From contig NZ_FZOD01000005.1 in NCBI RefSeq assembly GCF_900188345.1, positions 248,001 to 312,000 of the forward strand: DNA of 64,000 nucleotides, in the 5' to 3' direction. The stretch is from Streptosporangium subroseum. Its GTDB lineage: Bacteria > Actinomycetota > Actinomycetes > Streptosporangiales > Streptosporangiaceae. Made by a program: the position numbers and the translations under genes. The notes below the pieces were generated by a model. The model worked only from the letters and a program-made list of their open reading frames with translations, ran no database searches and was not told the origin of the DNA. Positions 41,554 to 50,666 of this stretch are shown here, one piece after another (within the stretch, counting starts at the first letter, position 1; every line of letters starts with the position of its first letter).

Positions 41554-42577
41554 GGATTCTGGGAAGAGCTTTCTGACGTTGGGCCGGCGAGTAGACGTCC
41601 ACGCCCTGCAGCAGGCCGATGAGAACGAGCGCGCTTCCGACCGTGACGATCGCGGTGGGGAGCGGTGGTATCCAGCGCAGGGCCATCGCCAGGCAGAGCG
41701 CTCCGGCGATCGCCGTGATCAGACCGAGTGCCGTGGCGACCATTTGGGGGCCGAGGCCGATCCGGCGGAGCCGGTGCGAGACGTGGTCGGTGCCGCCCGC
41801 CAGCGGCGAGCGGCCCGCCAGCATCCGCGACAGGAACACGACGCCGGTGTCGACGGTCGCGACGAAGGTCGGCAGGAGCAGTCCGGCGACCGTCGTGTCA
41901 AGCCTCGTCCCCATCACCAGGAGGATCGCCGAACAGGTGAGGACGAAGCCGATGAACAGGGACCCGGAGTCGCCCATGAAAATCCTCGCGGGCGGCCAGT
42001 TGTGGAGCAGGAAGCCGAGGCCGGAGTAGGCCAGCATGGACAGGAGCAGCCCCAGAACCGGCTGGGCGTACACGAAGGCCGTCACCGCGAGAAGGGTGGC
42101 GGTGACCGTGGTGACGGCTCCCAGCGCGCCGTCCATGTTGTCCAGCAGGTTGAAGGAGTTTGTCATCACGACGATCCACGCCACCGTGACGAGCCCGTCC
42201 AGCCAGCTGTCGGTCATGGTGATCCGGACGCCGGAGAGCACGACCCCGATCGCCGCCGCGGTCTCCACGGTCAACCGGATGAGCATGGACAGCGAGCCGA
42301 TGTCGTCGATCAGGCCGAGCATGGCCACCGCGGTGGCCGTCAGGAGGATCGCGGTGATCCGGTGATCGCTCAGGCCGATCACCGCCGCCGTGGGCACGAC
42401 CGTGGCCACGGCGATCGCGAGGCCCCCCAGGTAGGGGGTCGGGCAGGCATGGGCCTTGTTCCCCCCCGGGCGGTCGGTGAGGTCCCACCGCAGTGCCAGA
42501 CGTCTCAGCGGCACGATCGTCACCGTGCTGAGGAGGAAGGCGACCGCTCCCGCGGCGAGGAGGACCCCGGCGTTCAC
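41537..42577 (-). CDS. WecA/MraY-family undecaprenyl-phosphate sugar-1-phosphate transferase
   Basis: A 346-residue polytopic membrane protein that starts glycan assembly by transferring a sugar-1-phosphate (often GlcNAc-1-P) to undecaprenyl phosphate. DRPGGNKAHACPTPYLGGLA, LLDNMDGALGAVTTVTA and IFMGDSGSLFIGF are the conserved Asp-rich loops of the family. About eleven hydrophobic helices. The GTG start overlaps the stop of the upstream epimerase gene (GTGA). The frame is open much further upstream on this strand, but that part is a shadow of the epimerase. Confidence 0.92.
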   Translation of the reverse strand: MNAGVLLAAGAVAFLLSTVTIVPLRRLALRWDLTDRPGGNKAHACPTPYLGGLAIAVATVVPTAAVIGLSDHRITAILLTATAVAMLGLIDDIGSLSMLIRLTVETAAAIGVVLSGVRITMTDSWLDGLVTVAWIVVMTNSFNLLDNMDGALGAVTTVTATLLAVTAFVYAQPVLGLLLSMLAYSGLGFLLHNWPPARIFMGDSGSLFIGFVLTCSAILLVMGTRLDTTVAGLLLPTFVATVDTGVVFLSRMLAGRSPLAGGTDHVSHRLRRIGLGPQMVATALGLITAIAGALCLAMALRWIPPLPTAIVTVGSALVLIGLLQGVDVYSPAQRQKALPRIRERLR

Positions 42578-43563
42578 TGGGTGAACGCCGCGAGATCCGC
42601 ACGGGCCTCCTTCACGACGTCGGCGAGGATCTCGTCGAGAGAGTGCTGTGGAGCCCAGCCGGTGAGCTTCTGGAGTTTGGTGGTGTCGGGAACCCTGCGG
42701 GTCATGTCCTCGAAACCCTGATCGTAGGCCTCGTGATAGGGGATGAAGGCGACCTCGGACGAGGAGCCGGTGCGATCGATGATCATTTTCGCCAGCTCCA
42801 GAATGCTCACCTCGTGATCGGAGCCGATGTTGAAGGTCTCCCCGATCGCCTCGTCGTTGCCGAGAAGCAGGAGCAGCGCGTCGACGACGTCCGCGACGTG
42901 GGCGAAGCAGCGGCTCTGGGTGCCGTCGCCGAAGATGGTGAGAGGCATGCCGCCGAGCGCCTGCCGGACGAGGCGTGGGATGACCATGCCGTAGGCCGCG
43001 CTCTGCCGTGGTCCCACGGTGTTGAACAGCCTGACGACGATCGTCGGCAGGCCGCGCTCCTTGTGGTAGGCGTTCGCGAGGATCTCGTCGACGGCCTTCG
43101 CGGTGCTGTAGGCCCACCTCACCACGGCGGTGCTGCCGAGGATGCGGTCCGCGTCCTCCCGCAGCGCGCCGGAGGAGTTCTTGCCGTAGATCTCGCTCGT
43201 GCTGGTGATCAGGATTTTTTTCCGGTACCGGTGCGCGGCCTCGATGACGATCTCCGAGCCGCGGATGTTGGTCGTCAGGCATCTCAGCGGCTGTTCCACG
43301 ATCAGCTTGACGCCGACCGCGGCCGCGAGGTGGACGACGACGTCGCACTGGTGGACCAGCTCGTCGACCATGAGCTCGTCAAGGACCGACCCCTGTACAC
43401 ACCGCAGGTTCGGGTGCGGGTTGAGGTTGGAGGACCGCCCTGTCGACAGGTTGTCCAGAACCACGACGGAGCTGCCGCGAGCGAGCAGCGCGTCTGTCAG
43501 ATGCGATCCGACGAACCCGCTGCCGCCCGTTATCAGGTAGGTGTTCGCTGCTTCCTTGCCCAC
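42574..43563 (-). CDS. NAD-dependent nucleotide-sugar epimerase/dehydratase (1)
   Basis: A 329-residue extended SDR. LITGGSGFVGSHLTDALLAR is the NAD motif; ITSTSEIYGKNSSG carries the Ser/Thr and WAYSTAKAVDE the catalytic Tyr-Lys. LFNTVGPRQSAAYGMVIPRL, FGDGTQSRCFAHVADVV and NIGSDHEVSILELA are typical of UDP-sugar enzymes. The sequence has features of UDP-glucuronate decarboxylase/epimerase-type proteins, but the substrate is not certain. It is coupled to the WecA-like gene by a 4-base overlap. Confidence 0.88.
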   Translation of the reverse strand: MGKEAANTYLITGGSGFVGSHLTDALLARGSSVVVLDNLSTGRSSNLNPHPNLRCVQGSVLDELMVDELVHQCDVVVHLAAAVGVKLIVEQPLRCLTTNIRGSEIVIEAAHRYRKKILITSTSEIYGKNSSGALREDADRILGSTAVVRWAYSTAKAVDEILANAYHKERGLPTIVVRLFNTVGPRQSAAYGMVIPRLVRQALGGMPLTIFGDGTQSRCFAHVADVVDALLLLLGNDEAIGETFNIGSDHEVSILELAKMIIDRTGSSSEVAFIPYHEAYDQGFEDMTRRVPDTTKLQKLTGWAPQHSLDEILADVVKEARADLAAFTQ

Positions 43564-43637
43564 GGGATTCCCCTTATGCCTACTTGCCTGGAAAGGTGCT
43601 TGTCGCGGGGGAGAGGTGATCTGTCAGATGTGCCGGA

Positions 43638-44585
43638 TCACGTACCGGCACCGGGGACCGAGGCCTTCTCGAACCAGGCGACCGTCATGCGGAGGCCGTC
43701 ATCGAGGGACACCGGGCAGACGTCGGGGAACATCTCGCGGAGCAGATGAGGGGAGGCCTGTGATTGGTGGATGTCGCCCGTCCGGGGCGGCAGGAAGGTC
43801 GTCTCGATCGGCCGCTCCAGGACCGAGGCCAGGACGTCCTTCAGGCGCAGCAGGGAGACGCGGGTCCCGAACGCGAGGTTCACCGGCTTCCTGCTCGTGA
43901 TCCGGCGGACGGCGGCATCGGTGAGGACGCCGGTCACCGATCCCACGTAGGTGAAGTCCCGCGCCTGGTGCCCGTCACCGTAGATCGGTACGGGACGGCC
44001 GTCGAGAGCCGCCGACACGAACGCCGGGATGACCGCGGCGTAGGCCTGGCCGGCGGCTTGCAGGGGGCCGTAGACGTTGAAGAAACGGAAGGGAAGGACC
44101 GGCAGGCCGTAGCTCTCCGCGTACGCCAGGGCGTAGGCCTCCGTGGCGAGTTTGCTGGCTCCGTACGGGCTGAGCGGCCGGGTGGGGAGATCCTCGTGCT
44201 TGTACGGTTCCGGGCAGTCCCCGTACACGGAGGACGACGACGCGAGGATGAGGTGCGGTCGCGTCTCCCGGCACGCCTCCAGGACGTGGAGGGTGCCGGT
44301 GGCGTTGACGGTGTGCGAGGCCATCGGATCGTTCAGGGACCGGGGCACCGAGGGGCGCGCGGCGAGATGAACCACCGTGGTGGCGTCGGCGACGAGTTCC
44401 GCCAGGAGATCCCGGTCCAGGATGCTGCCCATCACGAAGTCCGCGCCCACACCGTCGAGGTTGGCGAGATCTCCGCTGCTGAGGTCGTCGAGCACGGTGA
44501 CCCGCTCCACCTCGGGCCGGGTCGTGAACGCGCGGCAGACGTTCGCGCCGATGAAGCCGGCGCCCCCCGTCACAAGAACCTTCAT
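43638..44585 (-). CDS. NAD-dependent nucleotide-sugar epimerase/dehydratase (2)
   Basis: A 315-residue extended SDR of the UDP-glucose/galactose 4-epimerase-like group: MKVLVTGGAGFIGANVCRAF, VVHLAARPSVPRSLNDP, ASSSSVYGDCPE, SPYGASKLATEAYALAYA, RFFNVYGPLQ and YGDGHQARDFTYV. It is intact at both ends. ATG 44585 overlaps the stop of the glycosyltransferase gene (ATGA). With epimerase 1 it probably supplies a uronic-acid or galactose-type precursor. The exact sugar is inference. Confidence 0.88.
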   Translation of the reverse strand: MKVLVTGGAGFIGANVCRAFTTRPEVERVTVLDDLSSGDLANLDGVGADFVMGSILDRDLLAELVADATTVVHLAARPSVPRSLNDPMASHTVNATGTLHVLEACRETRPHLILASSSSVYGDCPEPYKHEDLPTRPLSPYGASKLATEAYALAYAESYGLPVLPFRFFNVYGPLQAAGQAYAAVIPAFVSAALDGRPVPIYGDGHQARDFTYVGSVTGVLTDAAVRRITSRKPVNLAFGTRVSLLRLKDVLASVLERPIETTFLPPRTGDIHQSQASPHLLREMFPDVCPVSLDDGLRMTVAWFEKASVPGAGT

Positions 44586-45763
44586 TTGACTGTCTCCTCT
44601 GTGGCGAAGCGGAGCCGGGGCACGCCGTACAGCGATCGGTAAAGGGCCTCGGTGTCCGCGACGAGGCGGTCCACCCCGAACGAGGCGGTCGTCCATCGCC
44701 GGGCCGACTCACCCATCCGGCGGGCGAGCGCGGGGTCCGACAGCAGCCGGACGACGGGCGCCGCCAGGGCGCCGACGTCGGTGGTGGCCAGCAGACCGGT
44801 GTCCTCGTGCCGGACGATCTCCGCGACGCTTCCCACCCGCGTGGAGACGACCGGGGTCCCGGCCATCCCGGCCTCGATGAGGCTGAGGGGCATGCCTTCG
44901 TTGTCGGAGGTCAGCAGGACGACGTCGGCCGCGGCGTAGACCGTCTCCACGTCCTTTCTCCAGCCGAGCAGATGGAAGGAGTCGCGTACGGGCTCGATGC
45001 GCCGCTCGAGGTCCTGGTGGAGCTCGCCGCCCCCGCAGACGACGAAGTGGCAGCCGGGCACGCGCTGGAGTACGGCCCCGGCCACCGCGAGGAACCGGTC
45101 CGGTCGTTTCACCTGGGTCAGGCGTCCCACGTACGCCACGATCGGCACATCCGGGGGGAGGCCCAGGAGGGCGCGGGCCGCCCTCCTGTCGAGGACCGGG
45201 TTCAGCTGAACGCCGGGTGCGATCACGACGTACTGCTCGGGGCGGCCGATCCCGGCTCCGAGCAGGTCGTCACGGACCTGGGACCCGACGGTCACCAACT
45301 GGTCGGACAGGGAGGCGAGGAGTCGTTCCGACCGCACGTAGAGCGAGCGTTTCGGCCGGGAGAAGTATCCGTGTAAGAGATGACCGTGGAACACGTGCAC
45401 CCGGGCCGAATCGACACCGGACAGGCGGGACGCCACCCGGCCGAGGGCACCCGCCTTTGTCGTCCGGGTGTGGACGATATGCGGGCGGAAGGTGCGCATG
45501 GCCTTGATCAGGCAGGAGAGAGCACGGTAGTCGTCGGCGGGCCTGACCGATCGGCCGAGGCCCGGCACCCGGTGGACCCGCGTCGTCGCCTCCCTCAGGC
45601 GAAGGTGATCACCCTCGTCGTCGTCGACGTGGCCGGTGTAGAGGCGGTGGTCGAACTCCTCGGCGTCCAGTCGCTCGCACAATCCCATGATCTGAGTGGC
45701 CGGTCCGCCGACGTTCATACGTGCGATGATCTCCATGACACGAATCCGACTGTCCGGCTTCAT
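44582..45763 (-). CDS. GT4-family glycosyltransferase
   Basis: A 393-residue GT-B fold enzyme. N-domain start MEIIARMNVGGPATQIMGLC. Acceptor-loop residues VHVFHGHLLHGYF. C-domain: VAYVGRLTQVKRPDRFL, DVVLLTSDNEGMPLSLIEAG (the E-x7-E donor-binding motif) and GTPVVSTRVGSVAEIV. Cytoplasmic or membrane-associated, adding a sugar to the lipid-linked repeat unit. Overlaps epimerase 2 by four bases; 160 bases separate it from the upstream flippase gene. Confidence 0.92.
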   Translation of the reverse strand: MKPDSRIRVMEIIARMNVGGPATQIMGLCERLDAEEFDHRLYTGHVDDDEGDHLRLREATTRVHRVPGLGRSVRPADDYRALSCLIKAMRTFRPHIVHTRTTKAGALGRVASRLSGVDSARVHVFHGHLLHGYFSRPKRSLYVRSERLLASLSDQLVTVGSQVRDDLLGAGIGRPEQYVVIAPGVQLNPVLDRRAARALLGLPPDVPIVAYVGRLTQVKRPDRFLAVAGAVLQRVPGCHFVVCGGGELHQDLERRIEPVRDSFHLLGWRKDVETVYAAADVVLLTSDNEGMPLSLIEAGMAGTPVVSTRVGSVAEIVRHEDTGLLATTDVGALAAPVVRLLSDPALARRMGESARRWTTASFGVDRLVADTEALYRSLYGVPRLRFATEETVK

Positions 45764-45924
45764 GCGGCTCCTCAGCGATTGACCTGTCGTCTCACGTCGG
45801 AGAAGTTAGCTCGCCGTTTGGGCTGTTCGTCGGCACCGTCACGGTCGCGGCGAGATGTTTTCCCTATTCCCTACCTGCGCATGATCAGGTTTGGTTGTTG
45901 TGCGCATAAAACCCACCGTGACCT

Positions 45925-47244
45925 TCACGGAACGACCCGGTCCTCCGCCTGCCGCGTCGCCGCCGTCGAAGGCGTGCGGCCCGCGCCGGAGAGCATCGAA
46001 ACCATGGAGCGCAGGTCGGAGACCTGAGGCAGCAGTTCGCGCACCCCGGCCGAGGCCGCCCTGGCGAACCAGACGACCTCGACCGCCAGCATCGCGGTGT
46101 AGCTCACGGTGGCGGACAGGGCGGCGCCGCAGGCTCCCCAGCGCGGGATGAGCACGGCGTTCAGCGCGAGGTTCGCCGCGAGGGCGCCGAGGGCGATGGC
46201 GGTCATGGTCATCGGACGGCCCAGCCGTACGAGGTACTGCTCGACCGGCCGGATCAGGGACAGCGCGATCACACCGGGAGCGAGGAGGAGCAGCGGCGCC
46301 ACGCTGCGGGCGAAGGCGGCGCCGTACAGGAGGGGGATGAGAACGGGGGAGACGATCGCCAGGGTGCCGACGAGGGTGGAGGAGATCAGCAGGTTGACCC
46401 GCAGGACGCGGGCGGTGACGTCCCCGGCGGCGTGTTCGTCCTGGATCGCCTGGCGAGGGAGGGCGATCTGGGTCACCGCGTCGGCCGGTACGCGCGCGAA
46501 GGTCAGGAACGCCGTTCCGACGGTGTACAGGCCCACCTCGGCGGGGGAGACGAGAGCGCTCAGGAGGAAGATGTCGGCGCTCAACAGGAGGTGGGACGCC
46601 ACCACCCCGACGTGGTAGCGGCACGACAGGGCGAGCTGGCGCCGGGCGAGCGCCGCCTCGACGCGCATGGAGCGGAGGCCGAGGGGACCGAGGAGCAGCC
46701 AGAAGGGCACGGCGATGGCCGCCGTCCAGCAGACGACCACCGCCGTGACGGTGAGGTGCCCGATGACCGCGAGCACCAGGACCGGCACGTTCAGGACGAG
46801 CGCCGACGCGACGACCGTCCGGTTGGCCAGGCCGATGCGGGAGCGCAGGAGCGCGATCCCGTTGAGGTTGACCGCCGCGACGCCGAACGGCACCGCGAGC
46901 AGGGCGACGACCAGCAGATGAGGCGCGGTGAGAGGAACGAACGTGATCACGATCGCCAGGGTGACCAGGGCGGACGCGACCCCCAGGACCAACCCGAGGA
47001 GCAGGCCGTTGCCCGTCAGGGTCCGGTGGCGCGCGCCGTCCGGCCACAGCGCGATCTGCGACCTCCCTATCGACAGGCTGCCGATGACGATCGCGATGCC
47101 GCCGGTGGTCGCGATCATCGCGTAGATACCCCGGCCCTCGGGCTGGAGGGTGCGCGCCATGAGAACACCCGTCAGCGCCGCCAGCGTCAGCCGCAGCAGG
47201 TGACTGGCCGTCGTCTGGACGGCGCCGGTGAGGGTCACGCTCAT
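45925..47244 (-). CDS. Wzx-like polysaccharide flippase (MOP superfamily)
   Basis: A 439-residue protein with about twelve membrane helices: LTLAALTGVLMARTLQPEGR, GNGLLLGLVLGVASALVTLA, HVGVVASHLLLSADIFLLSA and LIRPVEQYLVRLGRPMTMTA. The RTLQPEGRGIYAM motif after helix 1 is typical of oligosaccharide flippases that move lipid-linked repeat units across the membrane. ATG 47244 overlaps the amidotransferase stop (ATGA). The open frame further upstream on this strand is a shadow of that gene. Confidence 0.88.
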   Translation of the reverse strand: MSVTLTGAVQTTASHLLRLTLAALTGVLMARTLQPEGRGIYAMIATTGGIAIVIGSLSIGRSQIALWPDGARHRTLTGNGLLLGLVLGVASALVTLAIVITFVPLTAPHLLVVALLAVPFGVAAVNLNGIALLRSRIGLANRTVVASALVLNVPVLVLAVIGHLTVTAVVVCWTAAIAVPFWLLLGPLGLRSMRVEAALARRQLALSCRYHVGVVASHLLLSADIFLLSALVSPAEVGLYTVGTAFLTFARVPADAVTQIALPRQAIQDEHAAGDVTARVLRVNLLISSTLVGTLAIVSPVLIPLLYGAAFARSVAPLLLLAPGVIALSLIRPVEQYLVRLGRPMTMTAIALGALAANLALNAVLIPRWGACGAALSATVSYTAMLAVEVVWFARAASAGVRELLPQVSDLRSMVSMLSGAGRTPSTAATRQAEDRVVP

Positions 47245-49157
47245 GCTCGGGACGCGGGGCATCCGATCTCCGTCATGACGGGGCCACCCGGAACCGCGTG
47301 CGCGCGGTGCCAGAGCTCGAACTGCAGCAGCGCCCACAGGCGGTCGCTGTGGTCGGCGCCGGCGGCGTGCCGCCGGAGCAGGCCGCGGACCACTGAGGGC
47401 CGGAACAGACCCCTGCCGCGGGCGGTGCCGTCGGTGAGCAGGTCGTGGGCGAGATCTCGCAGCTCTCCCCGGAGCCAGGCGGCGAGCGGCACGCCGAACC
47501 CCTGCTTGGGATAGTGCAGCAGCTCCTGCGGAAGCCAGGGGGCGACCGCCTGTTTGAGCAGCAGTTTGGTCTGGCCGTTGCGGACCTTCAGCGCGTCGGG
47601 GAGGCCCGCCGCCCACTCCAGCAGGTGATGGTCCAGGAACGGGGAGCGGGCCTCCATCGAGTTGGCCATCGTCGTGATGTCGACCTTGACCAGCAGGTCG
47701 TACGGCAGGTAGGTGGCGGTGTCGACCTCCAGGACCCGGGCGAGGTCGGTCGTCGCCGACGAGTCCTGGAAGAGCTCCTCAAGCAGCCGGTAGCTGTCCA
47801 CGCCGGCCAGCCGGTCGCGGAGCCCGTGGGTGTAGATCTCGAACTTCTGCTCCGGCGTGAAGCAGGACATCAGGCAGGCGTAGCGCCGCGACGGGGATTC
47901 GGCGGCGAACCGCACCAGGCGGCCGAGCTGTCTCCTCGCCGACTTGTATCCGCTCCGCTCGACCAGGAGGGCGCCGGCGCGGGCGGACACCGCCGCGAGG
48001 GCGCGGGGCATGGCCGGGATGTGGCCGGCCTGGTTCATCAGGGCATAGCGTTGGTAGCCGCCGAAACACTCGTCCCCGCCGTCGCCGTTGAGCACGACGG
48101 TGACATGCCGCTGGCTCATCTGCGCCACGTAGAAGCTGGGAATCGCCGAGGAGTCGGCGAACGGCTCGTCGAAGTGCCAGGCGAGGCGCGGCAGGACGTC
48201 GAGGAGGTCGGTCGTGACGACGAGCTCGTGATGATCGGTGGCGTACCGGTCGGCGACCATCCGCGCCTTGTGGCGTTCGTCGTACAGGCTCTCGTCGAAA
48301 CCGATGCAGAACGTTTTCACCTGGTCGCCGCTCTGCATGGCCATGGCCGCCACCACCGCGGACGAGTCGACGCCGCCCGACAGGAACGCTCCGATGGGGC
48401 GCTCGCTCACCATGCGGATCCGGGTCGCCTCCAGGAGCAGCTCGCGCAGCCGTTCGGCCTCCTCCCGCTCGTCCGCCACCGGCCGGGGGGTGCGGTCCGG
48501 CTGCCAGTAACGACGCGTGGTGACCTGCCCCCGTTCCCAGGTGAGCACGTGTCCCGGCGGGAGTTTGTGAACCCCCTTGTAGATCGACCACGGCGCGGGG
48601 ACGTATCGGTAGGTCAGGTAGTGATGCAGGGCCACGGGATCTATCTCGCGGTCCATCCCGGAATCCTGGGAGAGGGATTTCAGCTCCGATCCGAACCAGA
48701 TCGAGGCGTGGTCGGACCGCCAGTACAGCGGCTTCTTGCCGACCCGGTCACGGGCCAGGATCAGGCGTTCGCGATCGCGGTCCCAGAGGGCGAAGGCGAA
48801 CATGCCCCGCAGCCGGTGGACCATGTCGGCACCGTGCTCCTCGTAGAGGTGAACGAGACACTCGGAGTCTCCCGCCGAGCGCAGCCGATGTCCCCGGTGC
48901 GCCAGCTCCCGCCGCAGCTCGGCGAAGTTGTAGATCTCACCGTTGAAGACCGCCACGATCCGGCCGTCCTCGCTGTAGACGGGCTGGTCGCCGGTCGCCA
49001 CATCGATGATCGCGAGCCTGCGCATGCCGAGCGCCGCGTGCTCGTCGCCGTGGAAGCCGTCACCGTCGGGACCTCGATGCACGATCATGTCGCACATGCG
49101 GCGAACGAGCTCCGGGTCTGGACGCGACGTCGACGCCATTCCGGCTATCCCGCACAT
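47241..49157 (-). CDS. Asparagine-synthase-like glutamine amidotransferase
   Basis: A 638-residue class II amidotransferase. Cys2 is the N-terminal nucleophile (MCGIAGMAS), with RGPDGDGFHGD and FNGEIYNFAELRREL of the glutaminase domain. The synthetase domain has the PP-loop FLSGGVDSSAVVAAMAM, DEPFADSSAIPSFYVAQMS and NGDGGDECFGGYQRY. AsnB-like proteins in surface-polysaccharide loci can amidate uronic acids (as WbpS does) instead of making asparagine; this is an inference from context. It is the first gene of the leftward operon, with a shared upstream region to the rightward one. Confidence 0.9.
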   Translation of the reverse strand: MCGIAGMASTSRPDPELVRRMCDMIVHRGPDGDGFHGDEHAALGMRRLAIIDVATGDQPVYSEDGRIVAVFNGEIYNFAELRRELAHRGHRLRSAGDSECLVHLYEEHGADMVHRLRGMFAFALWDRDRERLILARDRVGKKPLYWRSDHASIWFGSELKSLSQDSGMDREIDPVALHHYLTYRYVPAPWSIYKGVHKLPPGHVLTWERGQVTTRRYWQPDRTPRPVADEREEAERLRELLLEATRIRMVSERPIGAFLSGGVDSSAVVAAMAMQSGDQVKTFCIGFDESLYDERHKARMVADRYATDHHELVVTTDLLDVLPRLAWHFDEPFADSSAIPSFYVAQMSQRHVTVVLNGDGGDECFGGYQRYALMNQAGHIPAMPRALAAVSARAGALLVERSGYKSARRQLGRLVRFAAESPSRRYACLMSCFTPEQKFEIYTHGLRDRLAGVDSYRLLEELFQDSSATTDLARVLEVDTATYLPYDLLVKVDITTMANSMEARSPFLDHHLLEWAAGLPDALKVRNGQTKLLLKQAVAPWLPQELLHYPKQGFGVPLAAWLRGELRDLAHDLLTDGTARGRGLFRPSVVRGLLRRHAAGADHSDRLWALLQFELWHRAHAVPGGPVMTEIGCPASRA

Positions 49158-49594
49158 CGGGCCTCCACTGGTCGGTGTTACCGGTTGACGCGTTCCTCGC
49201 CGCGCGACGGTCGCGCCGGGGACTCTTCGTGCCGCCCCGGCACGTGCCGGGGGCCTCTGAGGAAGTCATCTCCCGACTTCCCAACGTCACCATGACCATA
49301 CCGAGAGTGACCATACCGGGCCGTCCAGGACCGGGCCGCGAGCGATGTGTGTCGCGGCGAATTTTAATTGCGGGTAATGACTGCGAAGATCATTGCCTAT
49401 AAGGGCGCGGGTGAACGCCCTGGTCCCGGCGGTGACGTGCGAGCTTGAACGCGAGCATGCCGAACGACGTCGTTTCAACGCTCATGGCAACATGTCCGGT
49501 TCGCATACGTGCCTGGCCGATGACTTCCTCAGGACGACTCCGAGGCCCGGCTGCGGCGTCGAACTCCCTCTTCTCTCGCTGGATGGGCAGTCGA
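49158..49594. other. Divergent promoter region of the two glycan operons
   Basis: About 440 bases between the amidotransferase and methyltransferase genes. It holds a 7-bp inverted repeat GGAAGTC/GACTTCC (49261-49281), two direct copies of GACCATACCG 15 bases apart (49294 and 49309), and an AT-rich stretch with TATAAG near 49398 that may be a rightward -10. No protein-like frame except the uncertain N-terminal extension of the methyltransferase. Confidence 0.5.
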
Positions 49595-50578
49595 ATGACC
49601 CTTGCGGAAAACGTACCCGGCAGTGCCCGCGTTGGGATTCCCTGGCACTCCGCACTGTGCTGTCCCCGCTGCGGTGGCTCACTCGGCAACGGGGACGAGC
49701 TTCGATGCGACGGGTGCGAGGCGAGGTATCCGATCGACAATGGGATTCCACGGTTCGTTCCCCGGGACAACTACGCGGAGGGATTCGGATTTCAGTGGAA
49801 CCGGCACCGGCTGACGCAGCTTGACTCCTACACCGGCATGCCGATCTCGCGCGATCGCCTGATGACCGGGAGCCGCTGGTCCGTGGACGAGTTGCGGGGC
49901 CGGAGCGTGCTCGAATGCGGCAGCGGCGCGGGGCGCTTCACTGAGGTGCTGTGCGAGACCGGCGCCACCGTGACGTCGTTCGACATCTCCAGCGCCGTCC
50001 ATGCCAACGCCGCCTCGAACGGCCGCTTTCCCAACCTGCGGCTCGTGCAGGCGAGCATCTACGACCTGCCCTTTCCCGAGGAGTCCTTCGACTTCCTGCT
50101 CTGCTTCGGGGTCATCCAGCACACGCCGGACGTCGAGCGGACGTTCAAGACGATAATGCGGTATCTGCGGCCCGGAGGCCGCTTCTGCGTCGATGTCTAC
50201 GCGGCGATCGTCGCCTATCCGCACCCCCGGCAGCTGCTGCGGCCCTTCACCAGGCGGATGTCTCCCGCGAAACTCTATCCACTGGTGGAGAGGGCCGTTC
50301 CGCGCCTGCTTCCGCTGTCCATGGCGCTCTCCGCCGCTCCGGGAGTGGGCCCGTACCTCGCCCGTCTGGTGCCGGTCGCGAACCACGGGCACCTGGGCCT
50401 GAGAAACGGGGAGACGCTGAGGAACTGGTCGGTGCTGGACACGTTCGACTGGCTGTCACCGCGGTACGAGAAGCCGCAGTCGCGCCGGAGCGTCGAACGC
50501 TGGACCAGGGATCTGGCGCTGCGCGAGGTCTCGATCGAACGGCGACGTGGAATGTACGTCATCCGCGGCGTCAAATGA
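49595..50578 (+). CDS. SAM-dependent methyltransferase with N-terminal zinc-ribbon-like segment
   Basis: A 327-residue class I methyltransferase. The N-terminal CCPRCGGSL ... LRCDGCEARYPIDNGIPRF is a Trm112-like four-Cys zinc ribbon. SAM motif I is VLECGSGAGRFTEVL, with FDISSAVHAN, the DLPFPEESFDFLLCFGVIQH region and MRYLRPGGRFCVDVY (post-I). In polysaccharide loci such enzymes methylate sugars or lipid-linked intermediates. The start is uncertain: ATG 49595 or 49583; the frame is open to 49445 without conservation. First gene of the rightward glycan operon. Confidence 0.87.
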   Translation: MTLAENVPGSARVGIPWHSALCCPRCGGSLGNGDELRCDGCEARYPIDNGIPRFVPRDNYAEGFGFQWNRHRLTQLDSYTGMPISRDRLMTGSRWSVDELRGRSVLECGSGAGRFTEVLCETGATVTSFDISSAVHANAASNGRFPNLRLVQASIYDLPFPEESFDFLLCFGVIQHTPDVERTFKTIMRYLRPGGRFCVDVYAAIVAYPHPRQLLRPFTRRMSPAKLYPLVERAVPRLLPLSMALSAAPGVGPYLARLVPVANHGHLGLRNGETLRNWSVLDTFDWLSPRYEKPQSRRSVERWTRDLALREVSIERRRGMYVIRGVK

Positions 50579-50666
50579 CCGGCGGATCGGGTCCGGTCTC
50601 GCGGCCGACGGCGCCTCGGCGGAATCACTTGTCAGCACATCGACCAGGGGGCGGGCTTTCCAAACC

